Source: Paenibacillaceae bacterium (GTDB lineage: Bacteria; Bacillota; Bacilli; Paenibacillales; Paenibacillaceae). From it: 64,000 bases of DNA. Both the position numbers and the translations under genes were made by a program. The stretch is from NCBI GenBank assembly GCA_900766135.1, contig CAAFUF010000003.1, forward strand, positions 186,001 through 250,000, read 5' to 3'. The notes beneath the pieces were generated by a model. That model was not told the origin of the DNA, did no database searches, and saw only the letters and a program-made list of their open reading frames with translations. Positions 42,774 through 52,170 of this stretch are shown one piece after another; the first letter of the stretch is position 1; each line of letters opens with the position of its first letter.

Positions 42774-44153
42774 TTAATACTTAATCATATAGAGCGTGAT
42801 TTCATCGCGGTTATGAAACAGCTGTTTTGCCTGCTGGACTTGAAGCCTGGCCTCTTGAAACATGTCGGTGACCTCTTGGATCAGCGCCATCGGTTTCTTG
42901 GTGAGGAGCTTCACCGTCACGATCGCTGTACCTCCCGGTACCAATGCGTATAGCAGCTCCGTAACGAGCCTTGCCGTCAATTTCGGGCTCCAGCTCATGT
43001 CGCAAACCAGCAGGTCAAATTGATTCTCCTTGAACTTCACACGGTTCGCATTGCGCTGCAGAAACGTCAGCTTCGGCGAAGACAGCAGCGACGGGTGCAG
43101 CTTTGCCGTGTCCACCGCGGTTACGCTTAACCCGCGTTCCAGCAGGAACGAAGTCCAGCCTCCCGGAGCCGCGCCGATATCCAGCGCTTCGCGGAACGAT
43201 TCGAACGGGATGCCGAATGCCGCTTCGGCCTCCAACAGCTTGAATTTCGCCCGGGAGATTTGACCCTCCTCCTTGCGAAAACGGATCGCGCCGCCGTTCC
43301 AATCGGAGAGGTTATCCTGTGGATGCGCCACTCCGGCATAAATTCGGTCCTGGCCCGCAAACACCGAGATGATCCAATCGGCGTCCCGTACCACGAATTC
43401 CCCGACGGACACGTCCTGCAGCTCTTCCTGCAGGCGATCCTTCAGCTCCGGTGCCGTTCCGGACCATAACCCGTCATCCGATTTCCTTGCCTGCACGGCA
43501 ATTTTGGCTCCCGGGAGCCGGAAATCGGCGATCAAATACTTCCGCAGCGGTTCCAACCAGTGCTCCGGATTCACCTCTTCGACTTCCCCCGGACACCATT
43601 CCCAATCGACCAGGAACGTATGCCGCAGAAAAATCGGCGGAGCCTGACGCAGCCGATGCTGCACGTTTTCGGGCATCGCCTGCAGCGAAGCCGCGAAGAC
43701 TTCGCCGGGAACCAGCATCGTGCTCTTTACACTGCCGAACATGCGGCGCAACTCCTCCTGGGCATAAGGCGCAAAGCCGTGATTGGCCGTGCAAATCCAT
43801 TTCGAATGGGGCGGTACCTTGCAGTTACGGGCGATTTCCTCCAGCCTTTCGAACGGAATCGGCCCATTGTGCAGCTGAACCTGCTCCGGCAAGCCTTGAT
43901 AGAGGATTTCGTACATGCTTTTTTTTCCGGAAATGCTGGAGGTATGAAGATAAATTTCCCGCGGAAAAAGCCCTTCCCGAACCATGGCGGCTGCCATTTC
44001 CGTACCGGTAGGTTCATCCGGCCCCATATCGTAGTCCAGCGATAAAATGTCTACTTCCGTCAAGCGAAGCAGCTCCAGACACTCCTCGACGGTGCGCGCT
44101 AACGTAAATCCCTGCGGACATCGGCGAAAATCGTCCATATATACATGAATCAA
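42774..44153 (-). CDS. cREC-like receiver fused to an RlmM/FtsJ-type RNA methyltransferase
   Basis: A 459-aa protein. The N-terminal ~100 residues (HVYMDDFRRCPQGFTLARTVEE, ILSLDYDMG, YLHTSSISG) match the cyclic-phosphate-processing receiver type, which is receiver-like but lacks a normal phosphorelay. The middle region (about 115-290) is THUMP-like, and the C-terminus is a Rossmann methyltransferase with DIGAAPGGWTSFLLE and FDLLVCDMSWSP, as in the 23S rRNA 2'-O-methyltransferase RlmM/FtsJ group. TTG 44153 is chosen: GGAAAGGAAG lies 7-8 nt upstream; ATG alternatives leave no ribosome site. The RNA target and role of the extra domain are unknown. Confidence 0.75.
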   Translation of the reverse strand: MIHVYMDDFRRCPQGFTLARTVEECLELLRLTEVDILSLDYDMGPDEPTGTEMAAAMVREGLFPREIYLHTSSISGKKSMYEILYQGLPEQVQLHNGPIPFERLEEIARNCKVPPHSKWICTANHGFAPYAQEELRRMFGSVKSTMLVPGEVFAASLQAMPENVQHRLRQAPPIFLRHTFLVDWEWCPGEVEEVNPEHWLEPLRKYLIADFRLPGAKIAVQARKSDDGLWSGTAPELKDRLQEELQDVSVGEFVVRDADWIISVFAGQDRIYAGVAHPQDNLSDWNGGAIRFRKEEGQISRAKFKLLEAEAAFGIPFESFREALDIGAAPGGWTSFLLERGLSVTAVDTAKLHPSLLSSPKLTFLQRNANRVKFKENQFDLLVCDMSWSPKLTARLVTELLYALVPGGTAIVTVKLLTKKPMALIQEVTDMFQEARLQVQQAKQLFHNRDEITLYMIKY

Positions 44154-44206
44154 TAGTGTTCTTCCTTTCCCGCGGTATTTCGCTCCAAGCGGAGCCCGGT
44201 TACTCT

Positions 44207-45061
44207 CTAGGCCTCCGCCCACCGCCTCACTCGCTCCATATCCTCTCTGTAGGTCCCATCTTCCCCGGTTTCGCTCTCAAAAATAAGCGGGGATCTTCGA
44301 ATCGCGTCGATCTGCAGCAGCCAGCGAAAACCGGCTTCGCCGATATGGCCCTGGCCAACCCGGGCGTGACGGTCCTTGCGCGATGATACCGGGTATTTTG
44401 AATCGTTCAGGTGGACGGCGCATAAACCGTCCCAGAACTTAAGCTCCTCGGCTTTGGCCGCAAAACTCTCGTCTCCTTCGCCTCGCCACATTCCCGCCCC
44501 AAAGGCATGGCAGGTATCAAGGCAAAATCCGATGCGCTCCGAATCCCGGCACAGGTTACGGATCTGGACCAGCTCCTCGATCGTCATCCCCATGTCGCCG
44601 TGATCGCCGGCTTGGTTCTCGATCAGCAGTTTTGCCGAGCCCTGCCAGCCGGAGAGCACATCATTAATACATTGTATAATATTTTGATAACCTTGTAAGG
44701 GGTTTCCTGACTTAAATGTGCCAAAATGTACAACGATCCCGACGGAGCCGCAAGCTTCGGCGATTTCCAGATCGTTGCGCAGCGAATCGACCACACGTCG
44801 GTAGGCATCCCCGTCAGCATCCTTGCCGACGGCGAGATTGCTGGGATATGGCGTATGCGCGATCGAGACCAATCCGTGCTCTAGGCACAGCGTTCGGCAC
44901 TGCTCCGCGTCCCGCATATCAATGCGTTTCACCGTAAGGCTCCGCGGATTTTTCGGAAAATACTGAAAAGCGCCGGCCCCCAGTTGCAGCGCGGCCTTGG
45001 CAGCGCCATAGTAGCCGCCACGTATGCTCAAATGTCCCCCAACCTTCACCTTAACGGTCAT
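44207..45061 (-). CDS. nfo: Endonuclease IV (apurinic/apyrimidinic endonuclease)
   Basis: A 284-aa DNA-repair nuclease that cuts 5' to abasic sites. Zinc and active-site blocks are visible: GGHLSIRGG, SIAHTPYPSNL, VVHFGTF, LLIENQAG, FCLDTCHAFGAG, AVHLNDSK, DRHARVGQGHIG and LIFESE. These cover the nine-ligand metal site typical of the family. It overlaps by 11 nt the end of the Fpg-like glycosylase gene upstream, so the two steps of base excision repair are made from one transcript: glycosylase first, then AP endonuclease. Length is normal. Confidence 0.95.
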   Translation of the reverse strand: MTVKVKVGGHLSIRGGYYGAAKAALQLGAGAFQYFPKNPRSLTVKRIDMRDAEQCRTLCLEHGLVSIAHTPYPSNLAVGKDADGDAYRRVVDSLRNDLEIAEACGSVGIVVHFGTFKSGNPLQGYQNIIQCINDVLSGWQGSAKLLIENQAGDHGDMGMTIEELVQIRNLCRDSERIGFCLDTCHAFGAGMWRGEGDESFAAKAEELKFWDGLCAVHLNDSKYPVSSRKDRHARVGQGHIGEAGFRWLLQIDAIRRSPLIFESETGEDGTYREDMERVRRWAEA

Positions 45062-45869
45062 GCTGGCATCCGGGGCTGTAAAACACTTTGCGCCCGTTCA
45101 TTTCCGCTTTAACGATGTGGTCGCCGCAGCGCGGACAGGTCTCTCCCTCCCGGTCGTACACCCTGCAGGTTTCGTTCGCTCCTCCGGTCAGCTTATCGTC
45201 CCGGGTCAGCGGCATCTCCATATATCCGCCGGCTTCCGTCGCCTCGATCAGCACGTCCCGCACGGCTTGGTACAGACGGGAAAAATCCTCGTCGCTCAAA
45301 TTTTGCAGCTTAGCCATCGGCAGGAGCCCGGCAGCGAACGCAATTTCGTCCGCATAGCAGTTGCCGATGCCGGCAATGACGTCCTGATTGACGAGCGTCG
45401 TCTTGAGACTCCCCCGGCGCTTGCGCAGCAGCTCGGTAAACCGCTTTTCGTTCATCCGCCGATCCAGAAGCTCCGGTCCCAGATGCGAGAGCAACTCCTC
45501 CGCTTCCTTGGCGCTGTGCAGATGCAAATGGCCAAGACGCAGCCCGATGAAATACAACACCAGATGCTCACCGAAGGTGATTTCAACCTGGGTGCTGCGG
45601 TCCGGACGGTCCTCCTTGGAGCCCAGGTAAAGCAATCCGCCAAGCATCAAGTGGAGCAGCAATCTTTTACCGTTATCCAGATGGAACAGCAGATGCTTGC
45701 CCCGGCGCTCAATGAAAATCACCTGTCTTCCCGCCAGTTCCCGGGCAAACTCCTCCGCCGGCAAATTCACCGATTTCTCCCTGCCTACGGTCACCCCGGT
45801 GATCGGGAGATCCAAAATGAGCTGCGACAGTTGTATGCGATAATTTTCCATCTCCGGCAATTCCGGCAT
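45051..45869 (-). CDS. Formamidopyrimidine-DNA glycosylase/endonuclease VIII-like
   Basis: A 272-aa Fpg/Nei-family DNA glycosylase/AP lyase. The N-terminus PELPEMEN provides the catalytic Pro2 and Glu3; Lys58 in RRGKHLLFHL follows. The helix-two-turn-helix region is DVIAGIGNCYADEIAFAAG and the C-terminal zinc finger is C-x5-8-CPRC... ending in FYSPGCQ. It removes oxidised bases such as 8-oxoguanine. It is not certain whether this is the main MutM of the genome, because the family has several members. It overlaps nfo and the pair makes a base-excision-repair unit. Confidence 0.92.
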   Translation of the reverse strand: MPELPEMENYRIQLSQLILDLPITGVTVGREKSVNLPAEEFARELAGRQVIFIERRGKHLLFHLDNGKRLLLHLMLGGLLYLGSKEDRPDRSTQVEITFGEHLVLYFIGLRLGHLHLHSAKEAEELLSHLGPELLDRRMNEKRFTELLRKRRGSLKTTLVNQDVIAGIGNCYADEIAFAAGLLPMAKLQNLSDEDFSRLYQAVRDVLIEATEAGGYMEMPLTRDDKLTGGANETCRVYDREGETCPRCGDHIVKAEMNGRKVFYSPGCQHDR

Positions 45870-45932
45870 GGTACATCTTTCCCTTCATCCATATAAGTTT
45901 CGTTCATCCCATGAAACCCAAAACAACAATCG

Positions 45933-46754
45933 TTATTCACCTAAACCGCAAATCCGCTCCCTGACCTCCTCCAGGTCCCGGCACACCACATCCGCCTCAA
46001 CGCCGGAGGACTTCACATCGTCCGGCAGATTATCGGCCGTCGTGACGCCGGTTAGCGTAAGGATCGTACCGCAGCCGGCATTCACCCCTGCAGCAATGTC
46101 CGTATGGAGGTTATCCCCGATGACGGCGACCTCCGAAGGCTTTAAACCGAGCCGCGCAATGGCAAAATCCATCAAAGGCGCAGCCGGTTTGCCGATCACC
46201 GTCGGCTTCACGCCCGAGGCCGCCTGAATGGCTGCGGAAAGGGTGCCCGCCCCCGGCATCAACCCCTCCTGGGAAGGCAACAGCAAGTCGGGATTGGTTA
46301 ACACATAACGTGCCCCGCCTCGAATCCAGCGGGCAGCCTGGGTTAGCGTATCGTATGTAAATTGGCGGTCAATACCTTGGACCACCACGTCCGGTTCTTC
46401 CAGGGTCAGGTGTAACCCGGCTTCTTTCAGCGCTTTCGTGAGCCCGGCTTCGCCGATGGCCGCAACTTTACAGGCCGGCTGTTCCTGGGCAATATACCTG
46501 GCTGCAGCAACCGCCGACGTACAAACTTCCTCCGCCCGCGCCGAGATGCCCATCGCATCCAAATGCGCGGCGACCTCCTCGGGCGTCCGCGAGGAATTGT
46601 TGGTGACGAACAGAAAGGGAATCCGTTTGGCTCGCAAGGCGGTGATCAGAACGTCCGCGCCGGGAATCATTCGAGGCCCATGATATAACGTGCCGTCCAA
46701 ATCAATGAGATAGGCCTTCCAACCCTTTGGCAAAATCCTCATCCTTTCCATCAT
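45933..46754 (-). CDS. NagD/HAD-IIA family phosphatase
   Basis: A 273-aa HAD-IIA phosphatase. Motif I is LIDLDGTLY (Asp18, Asp20), motif II is LFVTNNSSRT, motif III is VTVIGKPAAPLMDFAI with the Lys, and motif IV is VAVIGDNLHTDI. The cap type is C2, as in NagD and the phosphoglycolate/pNP-phosphatase group. AGGAG precedes ATG 46754. It is 63 nt upstream of the glycosylase gene on the same strand, and may be transcribed with it. Substrate is unknown; such enzymes often detoxify small phosphoesters. Confidence 0.92.
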   Translation of the reverse strand: MMERMRILPKGWKAYLIDLDGTLYHGPRMIPGADVLITALRAKRIPFLFVTNNSSRTPEEVAAHLDAMGISARAEEVCTSAVAAARYIAQEQPACKVAAIGEAGLTKALKEAGLHLTLEEPDVVVQGIDRQFTYDTLTQAARWIRGGARYVLTNPDLLLPSQEGLMPGAGTLSAAIQAASGVKPTVIGKPAAPLMDFAIARLGLKPSEVAVIGDNLHTDIAAGVNAGCGTILTLTGVTTADNLPDDVKSSGVEADVVCRDLEEVRERICGLGE

Positions 46755-46949
46755 CGTGCACTCCTATTTATTGTACCTAGGAAACCCGGGGTCAGGCAAA
46801 TTTTTCCGCCCCTTCCTGGGAGCTGTGTCAAAAAAACGCCCGGCTCCGCCGCTTGGCGTCGAACCAACGCGAACCTTGAAAAACCGGAACATTTCCCCTT
46901 GCCAAACTTTGATACGCCCTGTCAGTTCCTGCGCTTTCCCGGAAAATAA

Positions 46950-47888
46950 TTATTTCCGCCCGCAGCGCCGCGTCACCGGATAGAGCACATGCTCCCGGGC
47001 CAGCTGCGCGTTCGGGAATACCGCCTGGGCTTCCTCCTGTAATCGCAGGAGCTGATCATCTGATTTGTACCGCGAACTAAAATGGGTCAGCAGAAGCTGC
47101 TGCGCGCCGGCCTCCTTGGCGGCTTCCGCCGCTTGCTTCGCCGTGCTGTGATGATAATCGTGCGCGGTTTTCGCCAGTTCGTGCAAAAAGGTTGCCTCAT
47201 GCACAAGCACGTCGGCGTCCAGAGCCAATGGGATCACCGGCTGGCACGGGCGCGTATCGCCGAGAATCGTCACGATCCTCCCGGCTTTAGGCTCTCCCAG
47301 CACGTCTTTCGCATGCAGCGTCTCGCCGTTCGGCGCTACCACGCTTTCGCCGCGTTTGAGTTTGCCGTACAACGGGCCTGGACGGATGCCGTAGCGCTCC
47401 AGCACGGCGGCGTCCAGCTTGCCCGGCAGATCTTTTTCGATCACCCGGTAGCCATAACTGTCGATCCGGTGCTCCAGCAGCGCCGCTTCGACCCGAAACG
47501 AATCGTCCTCGAACAAGACTCCGCCCTGATGCTCCACGATCTCCAGCTTATAGTTAATCCGCGATTCGCTCAGCGATAGCGATGTCTCAATGAATTTCTT
47601 CAGGCCCTTTGGACCGTAAACGACCAGGGGGGTGTCCCCGCCCTGATAGGCACGGCTCGAAATCAGCCCGGGCAAGCCAAATAAATGATCCCCATGCAAA
47701 TGGGTGATAAATATGGATTCCAATTTACTTAGTTTAAGCGGCGAACGCAGGATTTGATGCTGGGTGCCCTCGCCGCAATCGAACAGCCAGAGCGAACGGC
47801 GCTCCTCCAGCAGACGCAAAGCCACCGAGGTCACGTTCCGTTCCAAGGAAGGTACCCCCGCATTCGTCCCTAAAAAATACAGTTCCAT
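46950..47888 (-). CDS. rnz: Ribonuclease Z
   Basis: A 312-aa metallo-beta-lactamase-fold endonuclease that trims the 3' ends of tRNA precursors. The N-terminus MELYFLGTNAGVP and zinc motif THLHGDHLFGLPG (HxHxDH) are characteristic of tRNase Z, as is the exosite region near KLKRGE; VHEATF and LTHFSSRY hold the remaining ligands. ATG 47888 with AAAGGACG upstream is chosen over an open frame 12 codons longer. The gene between it and nagD is separated by about 200 nt in which I see no feature. Confidence 0.95.
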   Translation of the reverse strand: MELYFLGTNAGVPSLERNVTSVALRLLEERRSLWLFDCGEGTQHQILRSPLKLSKLESIFITHLHGDHLFGLPGLISSRAYQGGDTPLVVYGPKGLKKFIETSLSLSESRINYKLEIVEHQGGVLFEDDSFRVEAALLEHRIDSYGYRVIEKDLPGKLDAAVLERYGIRPGPLYGKLKRGESVVAPNGETLHAKDVLGEPKAGRIVTILGDTRPCQPVIPLALDADVLVHEATFLHELAKTAHDYHHSTAKQAAEAAKEAGAQQLLLTHFSSRYKSDDQLLRLQEEAQAVFPNAQLAREHVLYPVTRRCGRK

Positions 47889-47936
47889 CCCTTTTCGTCC
47901 TTTACCTAAAATTGTTCGCATCATGGACAGATTGCC

Positions 47937-47963
47937 AAAACCCTCCGAAGTTCGGAGGGTTTT
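47937..47963 (-). terminator. Intrinsic terminator of metH
   Basis: AAAACCCTCCGAA pairs with TTCGGAGGGTTTT; it lies about 25 nt past the metH stop and before rnz on the minus strand. Confidence 0.9.
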
Positions 47964-47986
47964 CCAAGGAGCTTCTATCCGGGAGA

Positions 47987-50900
47987 TTAGCTCCCGGCTT
48001 TGTCCACGTTGAAATATTGCGCTTCAGGGTGAGCAAAAACCATCGCCGAGACGGAAGCTTCCGGTTCCATCATGAAGCCTTCCGTTAAGGTGATGCCGAT
48101 GTCCTCCGGCTGCATCAGGTCGAACAGCAGCTGCTGGTCCTCGAGGTCAGGGCAAGCCGGATAGCCAAACGATACGCGAATCCCTTGATAACGCGCCCCG
48201 TGGCGTTGTTTCATCGTCATGTTCGCCGGATCCGGGAAGCCCCAAGTATCCCGCATAATATGGTGTACCCGTTCCGCCAATGCTTCCGCCAGCTCCAGAG
48301 CTACCGCCTGCAGCACATGGGAACGCAGGTAATCGCCTTGTTCTTTCCACTTCTCGGACAAATCCCGGACGCCCTGGCCGGCCGTTACGACCAGGAAGCC
48401 AACATAATCCATTTTCCCGCTGTCCACGGACTTCAAGAAATCCGCCAAGCACAGGTAAGGCTCGACCTTTTGCCGAGGGAAGCTGAACCGCTTCAGCACC
48501 TTGCCGGGCTCGGCCGGATCGTAGATGAGAATATCGTTGCCGGACGATTGCGCCGGGAAGAACCGGTACATCGCCTGCGTTCGAATGATGCCGTCCGTCA
48601 CCGCCTCGAGCAGGATTTGATCGACCGTATCCTTCAACTGCACCGCTTTTGCTTCGCCCGCCGCCAACTGCTGCTCCACCGATCCGCGCAACCCGAGATG
48701 GTGGCCGAGCAGCATTTGCATGTTGATATATGGCGTGATATGACCGATCGGATAATCACGAAGCACATGCCGTTCCAGATCGGGCGGAAGATAAACCGGG
48801 GCATCGGCCGAAATCTTCGACCGCTCCACGCGGGTCAGTTCCGGCAGCGGTTCAGCAACAGCAACGGCTGCTTTATCGGTTTCTTTTTCCGCTTCCATTT
48901 CAAGGCGCATTTGCTCCCGGGAGGTCGGATCCATCAGCTTGTTGGCCAAATCGAGGCCGTCCATCGCATCCTTGGCGTAAATGACCATCCCGTCGTATTC
49001 CGGCCGGATCCGCGTTTTGGTAAACTTGCGGGTTAGGGCCGCGCCGCCTACGAGGATCGGGACGTCGATACCGGCATTTCGCAAGTCCTGCGCCGTCGTC
49101 ACCATTTGCTGCGCCGATTTCACCAGCAGGCCGGAAAGGCCAATCGCATCCGCTTTCTCCTCCCGATACGCCTCGATAATGCGCTCCGGTGGTACTTTTA
49201 TGCCCAAATTGACGATCCGGTAACCGTTATTGGACAGAATGATCTCCACCAGGTTTTTGCCGATATCGTGCACGTCGCCCTTCACGGTCGCCAGCAATAT
49301 TTTCCCCTTAACGCTGGTTTCGTTCTTCTCCATAAACGGTTCAAGGTAGGCCACCGATGCCTTCATCACCTCGGCGCTTTGCAGCACCTCGGCAACGATC
49401 AGCTCGTTGTTATTGAACAACCGGCCAACTTCCTCCATCCCCGCCATGAGCGGACCGTTAATGACTTCGAGCGCGGTATATTTCTTTAAGGCCTCCTCCA
49501 GGTCGGGAATCAACCCTTCCTTCGTGCCCTCCACAACGTATGAAGCCAAACGTTCCTCAAGCGAGAGCTGGGAGGATTTCTCCACCTTCTCCACCTTCTT
49601 GTTGCGGAAGGCAGCCACGAACGCAGCCAATGTCTCGTCATTGGTTTGATAGATCAATTCTTCAGCCAGACGGCGCTCTTCTTCCGGAATTTTGGCGTAA
49701 CGCTCCAGCTTCTCCGTGTTGACGATCGCATAGTCAAGACCCGCTTTGGTGCATTCGTACAGGAATACGGAGTTCAACACTTCCCGGCCGGCTTCCGGCA
49801 AACCAAACGACACGTTGCTGATCCCCAGCACGGTATGAACCTCCGGCAGCGCCTCTTTGATCAGGCGGATGCCTTCGATGGTTTCTTTGGCCGATCCGAT
49901 GTATTGCTCATCCCCGGTTCCGACAGGGAACACGAGGGGATCGAAAATCAAATCCTCGGATTTCAATCCATATTTATGAACGAGCAGATCATGCGAACGT
50001 TTGGCGACCTCAAGCTTGTCTTCGCGCGTGATCGCTTGCCCGCGTTCGTCGATGGTTCCGACGACCACAGCCGCGCCGTACTTATGGATCAGCGGTGTAA
50101 CGTGCTCGAACTTCTCTTCGCCGTCCTCCAGGTTAATGGAGTTAATTATCGACTTACCTTGGCAATATTGAAGCGCCAAATCCAGCACCTTCGGGTCGGT
50201 CGTATCGATCATCAGCGGAACCTTGACCTTCTTGACGACCAGCTCAAGGAACTTCATGATATCCTCCGCTTCATCGCGGTCCGGGTCCTGCACGCATACA
50301 TCGACGACCTGCGCCCCGTTCTTCACTTGAGCCCGGGCAATTTCCGAAGCCTCTTCGTATTTGCCTTCCACAATGAGCCGCTTAAACTTGCGCGACCCCA
50401 GAACATTCGTTCGTTCGCCGACCAAATAAGGCCGGTTGGCCGATTCGATATAAACCGGCTCGATGCCGGAAAGCGCCGGCATATGGCTGCCTGTCAGCTC
50501 GCGTGGACGATAATCCTTCAGCGTGTTCGCTAAAGCGGCGATATGGGCAGGCGTCGTTCCGCAGCACCCCCCGGCGATGTTCAGCCAACCCTGTTCCGCA
50601 AAAGCGGACATTTTCTGGGCGAGCGAATCCGGGGACTCGTGGTAGATGCCGTTTTCATCCGGCAGGCCTGCGTTGGGGTGGCAACTGACCGCAGCTTTCG
50701 CAAGACCCGACAAGGTACGGATATGATCGCGCATGAACTCTGGCCCAGTTGCGCAGTTCAAGCCAATGGAGACCGGATTCAAATGCTCCAGCGAAATGTA
50801 GAATGCTTCGATATTTTGACCTGCCAGCGTCGTGCCCATCGGCTCGATCGTGCCGGAGATCATCAGCGGCAAGGTGATTCCGGTATCGGCAAAAGCTCGC

Positions 50901-51433
50901 TTGATCCCGATGCTTCCGGCCTTGACGTTCAACGTGTCCTGCGAGGTCTCCAGCATCAACGCATCGACGCCCGCCTCGATCAATGCCGCGGCTTGCTCCG
51001 CATAGCTGGCCGTCAATTCGTCGAACGTCACGCCGCCGGTAACGGACAAGGTCTTGGTCGTTGGTCCCAGGATGCCCACTACATAACGGGGTTGTTCCGG
51101 GGTACTGTATTTTTCCGCTGCTTCGATCGCCAGCTTGGCCGCAGCCAAATTGATTTCACGCGCCCTTTGCGGAATATCGTATTCAGCCAGCACGATGGAG
51201 GTCGCGCCAAACGTATTCGTTTCGATTAAATCGGCACCTGCCGCGAGATATTTCTCGTGGATGCCGCGAATCACATCCGGACGGGTGAGCACGAGCATTT
51301 CGTTGCAGCCGTCCAGCTCTTCGCCGCCGAAGTCGGCCGGAGACAGGTTTTCCTGCTGAATCATGGTGCCCATGGCGCCATCGAGGATTAATATTCGTTC
51401 TTTCATTCTTTCGAGCAGGCTTGGTTTACTCAT
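47987..51433 (-). CDS. metH: Cobalamin-dependent methionine synthase
   Basis: An 1148-aa enzyme that methylates homocysteine with methyl-tetrahydrofolate through cobalamin. The homocysteine domain (about 1-310) has zinc cysteines in GLNCATGP and GGCCGTTP. The pterin domain (about 330-600) begins with GERTNVLGSRKF. The cap region is followed by the B12 domain with DVHDIGKNLV, whose His ligates cobalt. The activation domain (about 890-1148) is present at the C-terminus. ATG 51433 has GGGAGGG 8 nt upstream; ATG 51439 is too close to it. No SAM-I or cobalamin riboswitch is seen in the 250 nt upstream. Confidence 0.96.
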   Translation of the reverse strand: MSKPSLLERMKERILILDGAMGTMIQQENLSPADFGGEELDGCNEMLVLTRPDVIRGIHEKYLAAGADLIETNTFGATSIVLAEYDIPQRAREINLAAAKLAIEAAEKYSTPEQPRYVVGILGPTTKTLSVTGGVTFDELTASYAEQAAALIEAGVDALMLETSQDTLNVKAGSIGIKRAFADTGITLPLMISGTIEPMGTTLAGQNIEAFYISLEHLNPVSIGLNCATGPEFMRDHIRTLSGLAKAAVSCHPNAGLPDENGIYHESPDSLAQKMSAFAEQGWLNIAGGCCGTTPAHIAALANTLKDYRPRELTGSHMPALSGIEPVYIESANRPYLVGERTNVLGSRKFKRLIVEGKYEEASEIARAQVKNGAQVVDVCVQDPDRDEAEDIMKFLELVVKKVKVPLMIDTTDPKVLDLALQYCQGKSIINSINLEDGEEKFEHVTPLIHKYGAAVVVGTIDERGQAITREDKLEVAKRSHDLLVHKYGLKSEDLIFDPLVFPVGTGDEQYIGSAKETIEGIRLIKEALPEVHTVLGISNVSFGLPEAGREVLNSVFLYECTKAGLDYAIVNTEKLERYAKIPEEERRLAEELIYQTNDETLAAFVAAFRNKKVEKVEKSSQLSLEERLASYVVEGTKEGLIPDLEEALKKYTALEVINGPLMAGMEEVGRLFNNNELIVAEVLQSAEVMKASVAYLEPFMEKNETSVKGKILLATVKGDVHDIGKNLVEIILSNNGYRIVNLGIKVPPERIIEAYREEKADAIGLSGLLVKSAQQMVTTAQDLRNAGIDVPILVGGAALTRKFTKTRIRPEYDGMVIYAKDAMDGLDLANKLMDPTSREQMRLEMEAEKETDKAAVAVAEPLPELTRVERSKISADAPVYLPPDLERHVLRDYPIGHITPYINMQMLLGHHLGLRGSVEQQLAAGEAKAVQLKDTVDQILLEAVTDGIIRTQAMYRFFPAQSSGNDILIYDPAEPGKVLKRFSFPRQKVEPYLCLADFLKSVDSGKMDYVGFLVVTAGQGVRDLSEKWKEQGDYLRSHVLQAVALELAEALAERVHHIMRDTWGFPDPANMTMKQRHGARYQGIRVSFGYPACPDLEDQQLLFDLMQPEDIGITLTEGFMMEPEASVSAMVFAHPEAQYFNVDKAGS

Positions 51434-51623
51434 GATCATGTCCCTCCCGTAAAACGTTATGTTTTAGTTTAACAGAATGAAGCGTTGAAGAAAAGAGAGA
51501 TTGACGAATTCGATGCCGCTCCTCCTTTCAGGCAAGGTAATGTTATCCCATCGATCAACTCAGAATTAAAAGCCGAACAAACTTGGAAACTTTCTTTCGG
51601 AAGATTCGGAATTTCTATTTAAC

Positions 51624-51663
51624 AAAAAAAGCTGCCGCCTCCCGATCGGGAGGACAGCAGCTT
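51624..51663 (-). terminator. Intrinsic terminator of the YtkA-like lipoprotein gene
   Basis: On the minus strand AAGCTGCTG pairs with CGGCAGCTT and the inner CCTCCCGATCGGGAGG is a perfect palindrome; seven T residues follow. Confidence 0.93.
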
Positions 51664-51687
51664 TGGTTTCAAGATAGCCGGCGAGCC

Positions 51688-52101
51688 TTACTCCACCGTA
51701 AATTGCTTCGACGGCATGGAGTGCTGGTCGCGCGCGGTAACATGGGAAATCACTTCATAGGTTCCCGGTTCCTTAAACGAATGCTCCAGCACATAGGTGC
51801 CGTTCCCGGCGCTCTTCACTTTCACCTGGTTGTGTTTCGCCTTGTCGTCGGCCGTATTCCAAAACTCAAACATGACCTCCTTCGCATCGTCCACATTTTC
51901 GCCGTGATGGGTTACTGTCGCAGTAAACGTTACCGAGTCCCCGGTTTTGACGACGGATGGCGTCACCTCGAGTTCGACTTGTATCGGCTCCAGCGTCGTA
52001 TCGGCCCCGGCTGCCGTTGATTCGCCCCTGCTGCATCCGGTCATGACGGCCAGTACAAGCACAATCGCAGCAATGAACCACGTCTTCCCCTTGATTCGCA
52101 T
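51688..52101 (-). CDS. YtkA/FixH-like lipoprotein
   Basis: A 137-aa lipoprotein. The lipobox VMTGC gives a lipidated Cys around residue 23. The mature part is an immunoglobulin-like beta-sandwich with repeated strands (VELEVTPSVVKTGDSVTF, MFEFWNT, YVLEHSFKEPGTYEVISHVTA) typical of the YtkA-like domain, found in proteins linked to membrane or metal handling. ATG 52101 has GGAGGG well placed upstream; an in-frame start 18 codons earlier lacks one. It is 69 nt downstream of the HAD hydrolase gene. Function unknown. Confidence 0.8.
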   Translation of the reverse strand: MRIKGKTWFIAAIVLVLAVMTGCSRGESTAAGADTTLEPIQVELEVTPSVVKTGDSVTFTATVTHHGENVDDAKEVMFEFWNTADDKAKHNQVKVKSAGNGTYVLEHSFKEPGTYEVISHVTARDQHSMPSKQFTVE

Positions 52102-52170
52102 GATGATTTCCCTCCTTCCGCGGCGGATTTTCGCCTCACCTAATTTTACGACCATTGGCCGGGCGTTGCT

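Noticed and set aside
51440..51690. SAM or cobalamin riboswitch before metH
   Set aside because: I looked for SAM-I and B12-box elements in the leader and found neither.
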